64,000 nt of DNA from Aquila chrysaetos chrysaetos (Eukaryota; Chordata; Aves; Accipitriformes; Accipitridae). The notes under the pieces are model-generated. The model searched no databases and was not told the origin of the DNA. It was given only the letters and a program-made list of their open reading frames with translations. Positions 1 to 11,948 of the stretch are shown one piece after another. Positions within the stretch are counted from its first letter, which is position 1, and every line of letters starts with the position of its first letter. The position numbers and the translations under genes were made by a program. The stretch spans positions 7,015,276 through 7,079,275 of the forward strand of contig NC_044008.1 in assembly GCF_900496995.4 (NCBI RefSeq), in the 5' to 3' direction.

Positions 1-1005
1 TTCCTGTATCCATTGTCTTAATGTAGTGCCTTTCCTAATCGTTCTTTGTCATCTCCAAGCTTCTGGAAAAGTGAGTGTTTCCCAGGGTGTAGGTGGAGGG
101 AAAAGAGTTTGCGCATTGCTGCCTAGCTTCTCATAGCGATATTGTGTTAAGTTAATCAAGAGCAGTGACTCAGAGAAAATGAAGACTGGATAATCCAAGT
201 GATTATTTATCACTTCTGTGGTCTACAGGATTGTTTCCTGCTGGAGAAAATAGTCCAAGGCAGTTTACTGCTAGGGAACACATCTTTATACTTATTCTAA
301 ATTTTTCCTTTCTGTAACTCAAAGGTAAAGTCATTAGAAACCCTCTCCCTCCTTATTATTTCTTTGTGATCTACCACGTAACTCTGGATAACTCAGAGAT
401 TGCAGTGGTAGAGCCAGATTTCATCTCCAGCTCTGCCTCTAGAAGCCAAGTGCCACTTTGGCCTAGAGCAAAAATGGAATTGACCCATTCAGGACTGGCC
501 GGAATGCACCCTTTCCCTCCCATGCTGCTCCCCAAGCCTTGTCCCTGAACCTGACACAGCAACTGTAACAGCTTACTCCAGTTTGGAGCCTGAAGAAGCT
601 ATCTTAACCTTTGTAAAGGGACAGGTGGGAGGGGCTTTTTTGCCTTTTTTTTGGTCTGATTTTATGATCTTTCAGCACTTTGTTCTGTCCAACTCAAATG
701 GACACTTGTCTGCTGAACTAAAGTTAGGTATTTTTAAATACCAGTTGCTGTTCTTCAGTCAAAACTAATGCCCTGTAAACTCCTGGCTCTTCCCCCCGCC
801 CCAGCCTTTGCATTGTAGTGGCTGAATTCCTCCTTGGGAAGGGATGAAACAGCAAGCAGGAGATGCTTCTGATGTGACTGCTGCCTGTTTCATCCTGCCC
901 CTTTCTGCCTTCAAAAAGAGGGGTGCTGTGTTTGTGATCAGTGTACTGACACGTACTCATCTGTAGGGTGTTAATCCTTCTGGCTTTTTTCTTTTTTCAC
1001 CCTAG
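1..1005 (+). other. PROSER2: PROSER2 intron (3' part)
   Basis: This is non-coding sequence upstream of the first visible PROSER2 exon. It ends in a pyrimidine-rich tract followed by CCTAG, a normal acceptor, at 1001-1005. The short open frames here have no codon structure or recognisable protein, and I see no repeat family. The upstream PROSER2 exon or exons and the promoter are outside the window. Confidence 0.8.
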
Positions 1006-1258
1006 GATGATGAGAGTCTGAAATACTTAACTCACGAAGAGCAGGATGTCCTGATGTTCTTTGAGGAAACCATAGATGCCTTAGAAGATGACTTGGAGGA
1101 GCCGGTCCTACATGACAGTGGCATCCACTGTCAGTCTCCACGGTCAACGGAAGAAAATGTATCCAGTCATTCAGAGACTGAAGATATCATCGACTTAGTA
1201 CAGTCAACACCTGAGAGTAGTGACCATGAAGGCCCTCCTAGCAGAGATGTAGAACCAG
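1006..1258 (+). CDS. PROSER2: PROSER2 coding exon (penultimate)
   Basis: The exon is 253 nt and opens in frame 0 with GAT GAT GAG after a CCTAG acceptor. It encodes DDESLKYLTHEEQDVLMFFE and then an acidic Ser-rich stretch ending DVEPG. The donor is CCAG/GTAGTA, leaving one base (G) to complete a valine codon with the next exon. Reading through the donor gives a stop within six codons. The methionine at 1054 is internal: the frame is open upstream of it to the acceptor and the family motif starts before it. Confidence 0.9.
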
Positions 1259-3152
1259 GTAGTAGTATTTCTTGAAAGTGTGGTTTTTTTCCCTCTGACC
1301 TAGCCCTGACGTATTCCAATTCTCATTAGAAACAGCTAAAGAAATTCTGTACCTTCCTTACTACCTCAAGATGAATCTATTACACATCAGGAGCTCTAAG
1401 GACCGTGATTTTAATTTGACTTGGGATTTTTGAAACTCTTACTGTTACTATAATTCCCCCCGCCCCATGGAGGTTATGCACATAATTAAGTTGTTGGACT
1501 GCTATCTCAGTCCCCTACCTGGTGACTGAGTTGTAACAGAACTGAGTATTATGCAGAGTCATTGCAGCAAGGCAGACTAGTATTCATCAATGTGTTTACA
1601 CTCTGCATCTCTCTAAGACCTCTTAAGACTTTCTCTAAGAGTTTTAACATAGCAGATTGTAGTGTTACTTTGTGTGGGACTGAAAGGCACATGATCCTAT
1701 CAATAAGTTTGTGACAAGATAGTGTATGGCATGTTGTTTTCTTCACCCTGTAGAATTTGCTCTCTCTTGTTTTTGGAGAATGGATTTATCAGCTAATACA
1801 TACAGTGGGATGTAATGTGTCCTCTCCTGGCTGTTACAATAAAAAACAAGAATTGCAAAACTCTTATAGAAAAAGCAGCCATTGAAGCACAGTGAAGCTA
1901 ACATGCAGATTGTGAATGAATGGCAGAAAGAGGACTTCTAGTGAATGCATTGTAAATATGGTGATTTGAACTATAGCATCGCCTACAAGATGCCATTGCT
2001 AGGAGTTCAGTTATAGTTTCTTCTGACAATGTGGGCTGAGTTTGAGTTAGAAGGTTTGGGGGAGGGGAGTATTGATGCTTGCTAATCCTAGGTGAAAGAA
2101 AGCCTTGTGTTCTGCTCTATGTGAAGACTTAATGACGTTATTGCTGCTTTGTCTTTTAAGTGTTGGACGCTACCTGGAGAACTGAAAGCCCTAAGCCAGC
2201 TGTACCTGCTGACCTTCCCCCACATCCCCCTGTACCACCACCAGCAACATCTGAGGCACTTCCTCTTCCTCCTCCACCCCCTCCTCCAGTGCAGCATCCA
2301 AAATTGCTTCGTTCTGTCCCCACTCCGCTCATCATGGCCCAGAAGATGTCTGAGCAGCAGACAGAGAGCAGGGTGCGCTTCCCCAGTGCCCTCAAGGAAG
2401 GGAATTCAGACAGGAAGAAAACCCCGGTAGCCAACGGTGATTATTTTGTGGGTCCGAAGCACCCTCCCGCACCTGCACCCAAACTGCACCGATTCCCGAG
2501 CAACATCAACATAACAAATGTCAGTGGCAAAGAATTCAATGAGACTATTTCAAAAGCAGCAGTTAACGTCCAGGAGCGGAGAGCTCAGGTGCTGGCCAAC
2601 ATCAACGGAGGAGCTTTTCTGGCAGCTGAACTGGAGGAGAAGCTGCAGAAAAATGATTTCTTGTCACGTAATAGAAGTTCTTCCTTAAGGGATCTCTCCT
2701 CTGAGCAAACACGATACGAGGCCCTGACAAAACTTGGCCTTGTTAAGGGAAAACCAGCTCAGGACCAAGTGGACCATGCCCCAAGCACTCAGCAGCTTGA
2801 TGTGCAGCCCAAACAGGCAGATGCTGTTCCCAATGGATATCAAAACATCCATGAGATTTTAAAAAGTGAGCCCAGCCCTTTCCTTCCTATGGGCAAAACG
2901 GTAACAATCAAACCAGAGGTAGCTCTTGCTGCTAACAAGGTCAGCAGCACACAGCAGAACACAGCAAAAAATTTTAATGATTATAAACAACCTAGTCTAA
3001 ACCTGGATATGAGGAGGAGATCAGGCTCACTGCCTAGGCCTTCAGGATTTCGATCCCAAGGGATAACGGTGAAGTTTGCTGGCCGCGGCTCAACGGAAGA
3101 AGCTAGGAGGGAGGCACTTCGGAAACTGGGACTACTGAAAGAGACTGCATAA
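1006..3152 (+). CDS. PROSER2: PROSER2, proline- and serine-rich protein 2 (two-exon 3' part, join 1006..1258, 2161..3152)
   Basis: The joined exons encode about 414 residues. The human protein is about 435, so only a short N-terminus is missing. In order: an acidic N-terminal segment (KYLTHEEQDVLMFFEETIDA) like that of the SARG/PROSER2 family; a Ser/Glu-rich stretch; a proline-rich tract with seven consecutive prolines; a conserved segment with QERRAQVLANINGGAFLAAE; then two related motifs, YEALTKLGLVK and REALRKLGLLK, the second close to the stop. There is no signal peptide or membrane segment in the visible part. The biochemical function of the family is not established. Its position tail to tail with UPF2 matches the human order and supports the call. 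The frame is unbroken, so I see no sign of a pseudogene. The name rests on remembered family sequence and synteny. Confidence 0.9.
1259..2160 (+). other. PROSER2: PROSER2 last intron
   Basis: This 902-nt intron runs from GTAGTAGT to TTTTAAG and is phase 1. It contains AT-rich sequence with no repeat or RNA gene that I recognise. Confidence 0.85.
2161..3152 (+). CDS. PROSER2: PROSER2 terminal coding exon
   Basis: The exon is 992 nt and begins by completing a split valine codon (G/TG), then LDATWRTESPKPAVPADLPP. The proline-rich tract lies in roughly the first 45 residues, including LPLPPPPPPPV. A central conserved block (NVQERRAQVLANINGGAF) falls near residue 140. A first EALxKLGL motif occurs near residue 190 and a second, RREALRKLGLLKETA, ends the protein before TAA at 3150-3152. 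The exon does not need an internal start: the GTG at its 5' edge is the split codon, not an initiator. Confidence 0.92.
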
Positions 3153-4670
3153 TTTGGACAGCAATGTTGTGGCAACAGGGGGGAAAGTCATAGCATGGCT
3201 TTGTGCTAGAGTAGTCCCAACTGGATTGGGATCAAAGAGTTTGGAAGAAGAAAGGGGAAGTTCTCTGCTTCAGGCAAGCTAAGGAGGTACTAGACACTGT
3301 GGAATGACCGCTCGTGTTTATCCCAGAAGGCACCACCACGTACAGTCACGTACAGCAGTGGGTTTCAGCTCTCCTTCCTTCAGAGATACTCATCTGTTGC
3401 TCTTAGTCAAAGAGGAATTTTATTTAAGTAATGCTGGACTATAGCAGACAGCATCTTGTTAATGAAGTGTACAGTCCAGTATAGTTGTACACAGCAAACT
3501 GAATGGCAAATCTTCCTTTTGCTCTTTCTGAAGCCAAAACAGAGAGTTCCGTTTGTCTCGCCCACATGTGTGTGTATGTTTGTGGGAGCTCGAGATAATG
3601 TCAAAACTGAAATTTCTGGCCAGCGTGACACACTTCACTGAATTTTTGTTGTCTATATTATCTGGCTTGGCTTTGTTCCCTACCAGTGGTGGAGTCGTCT
3701 TCTTCCTTGCTCTGTGCCCACTTAACTCAAGACTGTACAGAGGGTGGTTTCAGTTTTGACCTTCTCCTTGACAGTGGCCCAAGCTTGGAGTGGGTGACTG
3801 CATCGCTCTGCTGCTTCACTTGAAGTCTTGCCTTTCTTCCCAGCCACCTGCTTCTTGGTCATGCTCTAGCAACCTACGTGTCCAGTGAAAGGCACCAGAT
3901 AAGCCTCAAGGATATGCACCAGTTTTCGCACTGACAGCCAAAGAGTCTCCTGACAATCTGTGACACCAACTGTTCTGTACCGGTGATGATCTTATAGCAG
4001 AGAAGCCATAGGAACAAGTTAACTTTGTACCAAATGCGAGAACCTTATGTCAAAAGTCTTATCTTTTACGTTAGGGTTCCTGTGAAGAAGCTGTTACTTT
4101 TGAACAATAGCTGTACTACACTGAATAGTTGTAAGTTCTGTTACTTCTAAAAACTGTCACTTGATCTTCCTGTAGTTTGACAGCCCTAATAATGCTCCGT
4201 TCACAGCCTTATTTGATTCTGCCCTGCCAATGCATAACAGAAGTTACAGCCAAAATTCTTGCAGGCTAAGTGGAGTTACAGGAGAGAGCTGTATGTGAGA
4301 GCACGTTGCTCCTGATTGGTCCAAGTTGGCGTTATTTTGCCTTTGTTCAATAGACATGCTTTTAAAGATGGTCCCAAAATATATTTGTGTGTTGGTTTGA
4401 TTTTTTTCTTTTATACGGCAAAGCTGCTCTTCCACATTAAAACTCCCTTCCCTTTTTGTACGCCTGAAAACAAAGAATAGCCATTTTAAAATCAAATGCC
4501 AAACTCCAGACCCTCTAAATTTCTTGTTGTTATTCTGCATGTTTAAGAGTTCTCAGTGTTTTGTGTTTTTCTAAAGGGAAAAACTCACTTATTCTCTGCA
4601 CTTTCTAAAGCCTCAAGCAACCCCCTTTTTCCCGAGTAGCTGACTAATAAACCTTGGAGAAGAGGAGGGG
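3153..4670 (+). other. PROSER2: PROSER2 3'UTR (inferred)
   Basis: This is non-coding sequence between the stop codon and the first good poly(A) signal, about 1.5 kb. It contains a 10-nt tandem pair (CACGTACAGT/CACGTACAGC) at about 3337-3356. A longer 3'UTR is possible, because further AATAAA copies lie at 6759-6764 and 7516-7521. Confidence 0.6.
4646..4651 (+). terminator. PROSER2: Poly(A) signal AATAAA, likely for PROSER2
   Basis: A canonical AATAAA is followed within about 20 nt by a G-rich stretch (GGAGAAGAGGAGGGGAGCGG) that fits a downstream element. It is the first canonical hexamer after the PROSER2 stop. Use of this site is inferred, not shown. Confidence 0.6.
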
Positions 4671-4847
4671 AGCGGCTATAATGGAAACTGACACACCCTT
4701 CAGCAAGGAGCTCTGACATAACTGTGATAAACAAGTTTGTAGTTCTTGTGATAAAGTATTTCAAACTTGCTGAGCTGTACTTGCAAATGAAGCTGTCGTG
4801 AAGAAAAAAATCTTTGCATCATTCTCAACCTGCCTCATAAGTTAAAG

Positions 4848-4876
4848 TTTTTTTGTTTTTTTTTTTTTTTTTTTTT

Positions 4877-4918
<42 letters not shown>
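4848..4918 (+). repeat. Long T homopolymer tract
   Basis: A 71-nt run of T is interrupted only by two single Gs, about 200 nt past the likely PROSER2 poly(A) signal. It could be the tail of an old minus-strand retroposon or a simple-repeat expansion. No retroposon body is recognisable beside it. Confidence 0.9.
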
Positions 4919-4923
<5 letters not shown>

Positions 4924-6134
4924 GTCTGCTTGCTGCTTAAATTTTTAATTGTGGTGTTATGGTATCTGGCTGGTTCTGTTATGTAGCTATTCTTTTCAAC
5001 CTTTTCACTGGGTAAGTGATCATGTTCCTCATTGTGACAGGCTTACTATACATAAGCAATCAGTAATTAAAATATGTGGCCATTCTTCAGTCTGGCAAAG
5101 CACTTACGCATGCATAATCAAATGTGAGAAGTGCTGCTGAAACAAAAAAGGCTGCTTGTATGCTGCAAGTAAAGCACATACTTATTTTGCTGGGCTCTGA
5201 GTCTGTAGTGCTAAATCAGGAAGACAAGGAAGCACATAAAATATATCCACACACCTGCTTCAGTGCAGCCTGGAATGGAGTCCTACATGTGGATGATGCA
5301 TCATAATTTATTAACATAACCTGCTAAGTAAATTTAAATGTTTCATGACCTTTGTGCTTTTAAATCCTGTTAAAGCAAATTCTTCATTATAAATGTGAAG
5401 TGCGTACAAAGCAATCTTCGCATCTAATCATTTCTTGCTCTTCTTTGAGTTGTTTACAGCTGAGAGTCCATGCTAAGCAAACGGGGGGAAAAAAAACCCA
5501 AACCCTGACACTAATTGTTTCATTGAAATTCAGTCCTATTCAATAACTCTGTAACATAACCCTATTTAAAAAAAAAGAAATTAGATGTTTAATATCTGAA
5601 GTATGAAGTTGCAGTATGCTGAATTAGCTGGATCATGTTCTTTCATTCTTTGTGCAGGGCAGCGTCCTCAACCAGTGGGAAGTTAAGAGTTAGATCTTCA
5701 TTAGGTAAACCAATTTCTGCTCAGTGAGGACTTGGAACGAGGTATTCATTGTGGCCCTTCATTATAGCAAATATCCTACTGGTAAATTCTTCTCTGTGCC
5801 TAAAACTGTAGTAAGTAAAGCCATGTACTAAATGAAGTTAAAGAGTCTAGCTGCTAATAACCTGTATATAAATTTAGCTCTATTTTGTGTATCTTGTTTT
5901 GTGTGTATATGTTGCTGTGATTCCCCCCCCCCCCTTGTGTTAGAAGTAACTGTCTTGCACAAATCTGATAAATCATCTATTAAACTGGGATAAAATCAAT
6001 GAAACGGTGGCTGATGGGAGGTGGAATTTTGTTCTTTGTCTCTTAGTAGCATGCATCTTTCTTGGAGGAGGGAGTGTGTGTGTGTGTGTGAGCCAGAGCT
6101 CAATACTGTCATGACATGGGTGAAGAAGGAGGAA

Positions 6135-6183
6135 TTAAAAAAAAAAAAAAACAAAAACAAAACAAAACAAACAAAAAAAAAAC
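6135..6183 (+). repeat. A-rich simple repeat (AAAAC-type)
   Basis: Runs of A separated by single C residues form a low-complexity tract. It creates a lysine-rich open frame with no biological support. Confidence 0.85.
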
Positions 6184-7455
6184 CAAAACCACAGAGCGGG
6201 AGGTTTATGTCTGTTTTCTGCCAAGAGATGCGTATTCTCACTGCTGGGCTTAAGTAACTGTGACCAGGGTCCTTGCAGGAATGAATTTCATCCTGAACAG
6301 TGTTTGAAGTAGGCAAATGCCCTCCTCTGCCAATGTTTTGCAATAGTAAAATGACTTTTCCAAGAGGAATAGTGTATACATGAAAGAATAGTAACTCATC
6401 TTTGTGTTTCTGTACCTGCCTTCTGTGGGTGTTACCATAAGTGAGTGTGATCCTGCTGAGGGTAGAAATCTTCCTTGTTGCACAGGACAAGTTCCCCTTT
6501 AGAGAATATCCCTACCCATCCCTTCCGAGCATGTGCACGTGTGTTTGCTGCCTCCCTGTCCTCCATTTGGATACTTGCACATCAAGACTGCTAAGATAGT
6601 TCCTTGGTTGGAAGTGCTGACTCTGGCATGTGGTACTACACACTGCTGCCAAGTAAAGTATAGAGGCGAAGGTTTCTTAAAGAAATGCTACATAGCTGAG
6701 GTGGTGTCCCACTTCAAATAGGGAAAGGTTTAGAGCCAAAATTAACCACCTTTGATTTAATAAAAAACAGCAGCAATGACAAAACCCTCAGAAGAACAGA
6801 TGTTCAGGAATGAGTGGCTGCTTTTTGCTCAGACTCCTCAGGGTAAGGGCCACCTTCAGTGGCTTCAGCCCCATGTTCTTCAAGCAGGCTGCCCTGAGTA
6901 GGAGGCTGGAGGGTGGCTTTACAACTCCAGGTTGTGCCTGGGAGCAGCTGGGACCCTTGAAACGATTGCACTGTTTTGAAGATGGATGGGTTTTTTTTTT
7001 TATTGTATCTTAAATACAGGTGTTGTAGAGCATTCGTCCAAATATCAGGGGTTATGTGTCATAAAGGGTAGAATGGAAATCGCTCTAGAAAAAAAACTAA
7101 CTCCCATTTGCACGAGCCACTTGTTTCTCCCCCAGGCAGGATGTTGGTGGTAGCCAAAAAGCATCAGCAGGTCTAGCAGCCTGTCCCCAAGCTTTCCAGG
7201 GCTGCCTCAGGGCTCAAGTATGTGTCTGAGCCAGGACAGGGCAAGTGGCCTCTCATAACTGTGTCCAGCTGCAGCCTGGAGCTGGTGTGAGACAATTTAA
7301 CTTGGCTCAATCTATAGTGAAACTTAAACTATGTTACAGTGCCTCACCTTTGCTGTAGGGTAAAACCTTCCACAGCTGCCCAGTTACTGTCAGCTTTTCA
7401 AGTGGCTGCAGCTTTGGGAATAAGCTTTTGATGTTTTGACTCCTTATGTGCTTGT

Positions 7456-7495
<40 letters not shown>
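7456..7495 (+). repeat. Compound (TA)n(CA)n microsatellite
   Basis: About nine TA units run directly into about eleven CA units. This is a typical compound dinucleotide microsatellite in intergenic DNA and is likely to be length-variable. Confidence 0.95.
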
Positions 7496-9759
7496 AAATT
7501 GGCTTCTCCTTTAAAAATAAACAGCTTCAGAAAGCATTATCTGTAACTGATCAGGGAAGGCATGAGGCTAAAGGTAGGTCATAGTTTTAGCTCAGCAACT
7601 TAGGCTGGTTTTCTGTGTGCCTCCAGCAGTAAACAAACAGAACTGTAATTTTCAGGGCTCCTGAATGAACTCAGGCTGTTTTGTAACTGAACCCAGGAAG
7701 GTAGAAATTACAGAACACATTCTTTAGCTGCCTGGTTGGTCATCATTATTGCTGGCAGAGCGGGAGCCCAGGGTAGTGCAGCTCAGAAGCAGCGGTGAGT
7801 GCAGTGATGTGGGGGACTGCTCAGGCCGTGCTGGAGGCAGATAGAAAGCCAAGCCCTGATGGTTCAGTTTTCGGGTGTATCCCATACCCCTACAGCACCT
7901 ACAACTCCAGCGGACTTGTTCTTGATGACTTGGATCCTAAGCAAGTTGTTTGATGTCTTTAATAGGTCAGCACTGAAAGATGGGCCGTAAATGTGAAGTG
8001 AGTGGAAAAATCTGAAAGTCGGTTTACCTTACTTAAACTCATTTACTTCTAAATTGTATCCTCTAACCTTTCTTTTGCTCTAAGAATCTGACAGCAGGTT
8101 GGCTTGGCTTCATCTACCAGCCTGCTTTTCATATTTTGAGATGTTACGAACTTAGATCTGTGCTGGAATAGCACTGGCTGCAGCTATGCTGGCGACAGTC
8201 ACGCAGAGGATGGTTTGAGAGGTATCTGGGGGCCTGTGTTCGGAGGTCGCACGGCTGCAGCGATGATGGCAGAGCTGGGGAGGAAGAGCCTTGGAGCAGG
8301 AAGGCAGCCCAGAGGGAGAGCAGCATGGTCCCTGCCTGCAGTGAGGCAGTTCTGCCATCCCCTTAGCCCTTCATTTAGCGTTGCTTGGCCACTAGCCGGA
8401 GAGTGAGTTATGTTAGACAGATAACTGGTTTGTACATAATTTTGTCCTATACTTACCCCTGTTAACTCACCAGAACAAGCTCTACCAGCATCAGCTCATG
8501 TACTGGCACTAGTAATTGAGTTTAGCAAGGTGATTTTGAAGCAGATGTGTATGTAGATGTGGATCTTAGACGAGAGGAAGCCTTTAATTCATTGCTTCTT
8601 GCATGCAACCCTCTACCTGCACAGGGTCTTGCTTTCAGATAATCCCTGCAACACGTAGAAGCAAAGGCAGGGGAGTCTTCATGACAGTGTTGACTCCCAA
8701 GCTATAAATATCTTTTCCCCTGAGGTAAGGAGGGTCCTTAGACTAGATGGAGCCAAATCTTTCCAAGGGAACACACCCTTCTTTTGCGTGTTTTGTTTTT
8801 GTTTGGTCTTTTTCCCCCTCAGAACAGGGCTTTCTCTTCCCATGCGAGGTGACCCCTCCCAAATTAGGAAATGCCTTCCTTGAAAAATTGTCAGTGCATC
8901 CCCGACTACACCAACTGGTCCAATGTGTTCTTACCTCGGGGGATCTGTGAGGAAAGATTATTTTTGTTAAAAGGGCTAGCCCTTACTTCTTGGCCTTTGG
9001 AGTTTTCTGCAGGGTCATAATTACCTCCTGCTACTTTCAACAGGCAAGATAAAGAAAACCAGAAGAGGCTTCAGTAACTTTAGGATTAAACTGAACAGGC
9101 ATGAGGAACAGTAGGGAAACCAGCTGGCAGGCATGAAGGAGGAACTCTGCTTCAATTTGTCTTTTCTTTGTGAGTCTTTGCACCTGCTCCTGAGCTTTAA
9201 TGATGGTTTCACAGAACCCCACGAATTGCAAACTAATTCTGAGAGGTTTGCCAAAGCTGCTGAGGCACTGTTATCCTGGGACCATTATTTTATTCTCAGA
9301 TGGGTGTCTTTGTGTCACAAGGAAACACAGCTGTAACAGTATCCTCACCTGAGGGACAAACAAAGCCCAAGTTTTTGGGGTCTTTTTTCCCCATCATTAA
9401 AAAAAATAAAAAAAATAGTTCCCTTTCCATAGAAAATAACTTGATAAAAACTAGGGTGTTTGTTGAAGGTTTGAATTTAAAAGAAAACAAACCAAATCCT
9501 TTGCTTATCCATCAACTTTAGGTGCAGCTCCACTTTCCAAAGCCTGTGAGCTGGAACATCCCTGTGGCCACGTGCTCTAGCCAGCCAAGGACTCTGACAA
9601 GCTGCTGCCTCAGGTCTATCACAAATATTTGCTTTAGTCCCTTCACTTGCAATCACTGCACCCAGTACTGTGTCCCCATGGATCCCACATCCAAGCTCTC
9701 CCAGTAAGCCCACATCCACCTCCCAGTGTTTCTGCACTCCCAGGGCAGGTCCCATCTTC

Positions 9760-9920
9760 TTGAGCTGCGGCTCGTTCAGCCCAGGAGCGACTCGGAAGCC
9801 TTACGGAGCTCAGCGCAGCTGCGCGGCAGGGTGCAAGCGTCCTTCGTGAGCCTCGAGAGCCAGCACCGAGCTCCACGGGGTCTTGGAGACCCCAGCTCTT
9901 GCTGGGGACAGCGCGCACTG
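9760..9920. other. Small CpG-rich patch
   Basis: I count at least a dozen CpG dinucleotides in about 160 bp, against sparse CpG on either side. No coding frame with recognisable similarity crosses it. Confidence 0.5.
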
Positions 9921-11948
9921 GTGCTTAATGGCAGCTATCACAGCACTCCCCTCTTATCGCTGACTGGTTTTCCATGCAAGTCACTTCCCCTCTGATTCAG
10001 CTTCAGTGATCTCCATTATAACTGGATCACTCATTTCCTCAGAGGCTTGGGGAGGTCAGCTTTACCATCAAATGTTCGTGATGTGATTTTTCCTGTAATT
10101 TCAACGGAAGCGCTCTACGCTCTGGGCTTTTGTTATTGTAAGCATCAGAAAACTGTGTAATTTTTTTTTATCTGTTCTCTGCTTACTTACTTATCCATCC
10201 CTGCAAGGAAGGGCAAGAGCTGTGTTTCCCAGCTGGGAAATGAGGGCAGTGATGTTAAGCTAAGGAAAAGGGCACAGAGATGAGCTTGACCTTCCAGTTC
10301 CCAGGCGTATGCACTAATCCTGAATCACCCTTCCTCTCCCACCACCACACCTACTGCTTCAGGAGCATTTACTTGCCAGCCCAGGAGAAAAGCCAGCAGC
10401 CCAGAAGGTTAGACTCACATGTGCAATGAATTGTTCATACTCTCTGATTAATGATGATAAGCCACCCATTGTACTGATGGTCAGAGAGTGGAATGACACC
10501 AGAAGGAAAAGACCATTCGTACAAGCTGCCACAGGAGGAGGGAGGTTATTTCTTCATATTTAAATGTCTATTAGGAAATAGCTGTCAGCACGTTTCTATT
10601 TCCAATATACAAGCCAGCACAAGGTTAGAGGATCAACAGGGTCTCCAGGCTTCATGACACAAACTTCATTACCGTGGAACATTTCCTGCCTCCTAAATGG
10701 ATTTAGTTTGCCTGATTAGGTTTACTTTTTATTTACGGCATGAGTTTTCCAGTGCGCTCAAGTCCAGGAAATGGGCACATTGTGCCCAGCACGGTGGTTC
10801 CTGGTATGTCCTGTAATAAACCCCTGGGCTCTGCGCCAGCCGGGCCAAAAGCGGAGACTTTCCTCTGCGGCGTGTCTCCCTGCAGGCAACAGCAATGCTT
10901 TCGCTGAAACCAAAAGCTGGTTTGAGTTTACATTAGGTAAGACTCGCAGCTAGTAATAAACCCCTAGTTTCACAGGGCGTGGGATTTGGGACCAACCTGA
11001 ATAATAAACCACAATTACGCCTCTCGGGTGTTACAATAAGAAAGGGAGAGTTTGTCTACGGGCGGCTGTTGCGTCCATCTTTCCCCTGGAAAAGAAAGGC
11101 TGCTGCAGGAGGGATGAGGAACCGGTGTCTGCCTGGAACAGCTCGGCCGAATTCCCAGAGAGAAGCGTACTGATCCTCTCTGACCAGGCTGACGGCCAGG
11201 TCTTCCTCCCAGGAGAGGGCTCGTCCTGCCATGAGCCCGAGGAGGAAGCCAGAGCCCCCATCACCACATGAAAAGCTTCTCAAAGCAGAGATAAGAAAAG
11301 CCAAAGCCGCCTCTGAGATCCCTCTCCCTGCTTGGTTACCTGGGCCTCATTTCCCTCATTCCAGGGATGCAACGTCCAGCAACTCATAGCAATTTAATAA
11401 CCACTTACTGGATTAATACAATGGAGACACCAAATCTCTCTTCAGGTGGGTTATGAAAGCCTTACCGATGCAGTCAAGTCTTGCTTCCCAGGAGAGAACA
11501 TCTGCTTTTTAGCTTACCATGAACAGATATATGAGAGATGTATGTGTGCATATATATACATAATATATAATTTAAGAAATTGGATGCTGGCACAGCAAGG
11601 AGGACAACCAGCTCAGCTGGACAGTGACACAGAGATACAGGGCAGCTCTGCAGACAGGAACAGCTCTCCCTTGTAGAGCAGACTTGGGCTTCCCGTGAGA
11701 GCTGGAGGGGGCTTCCAGCAATCCTCTCCCTGAAGAGACGCAAGCAAGGACAAGCGGTGGCCCCGATGGCAGGCACTCCTGGCCCCGCTGGCGTGGAAGG
11801 GTTTCTGAAACCGGCTCCCTCGGAGCATCCTCTGGCTCAGAAGTCGGTCAGTCACTGCTCTTTCATGGCATTGCTGTTTTCAACCAAGAGCTGCCCAAGA
11901 AGTAAGCCAAGGGTTAAGAAATTGACGTCTATCTCCAAAATGGGGATA

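Larger units (their letters stand above)
4671..9500. other. Intergenic sequence, left part
   Basis: No coding exon could be supported here. The block holds simple repeats: the T tract, a 12-nt C run at 5923-5934, a TG run near 6073-6090, an A-rich AAAAC/AAAC stretch near 6135-6182, and TA/CA dinucleotides at 7456-7495. The short open frames lack protein similarity that I recognise, and several are composed of the simple repeats themselves. Confidence 0.7.

Noticed and set aside
2156-2434. Glycine-rich minus-strand open frame opposite PROSER2
   Set aside because: The glycine run is the reverse complement of the proline codons of PROSER2; it is a shadow.
5996-6490. 164-residue minus-strand open frame, the second longest single frame in the window
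   Set aside because: Much of it is translated simple repeat (poly-Phe from the A-rich tract and His-Thr from the TG run). No codon structure or family similarity was seen.
6759-7521. Further AATAAA hexamers (6759-6764, 7516-7521) as alternative PROSER2 poly(A) signals
   Set aside because: They may be used, but they sit in repeat-rich sequence without a clear downstream element. I kept the site at 4646 as the only call.
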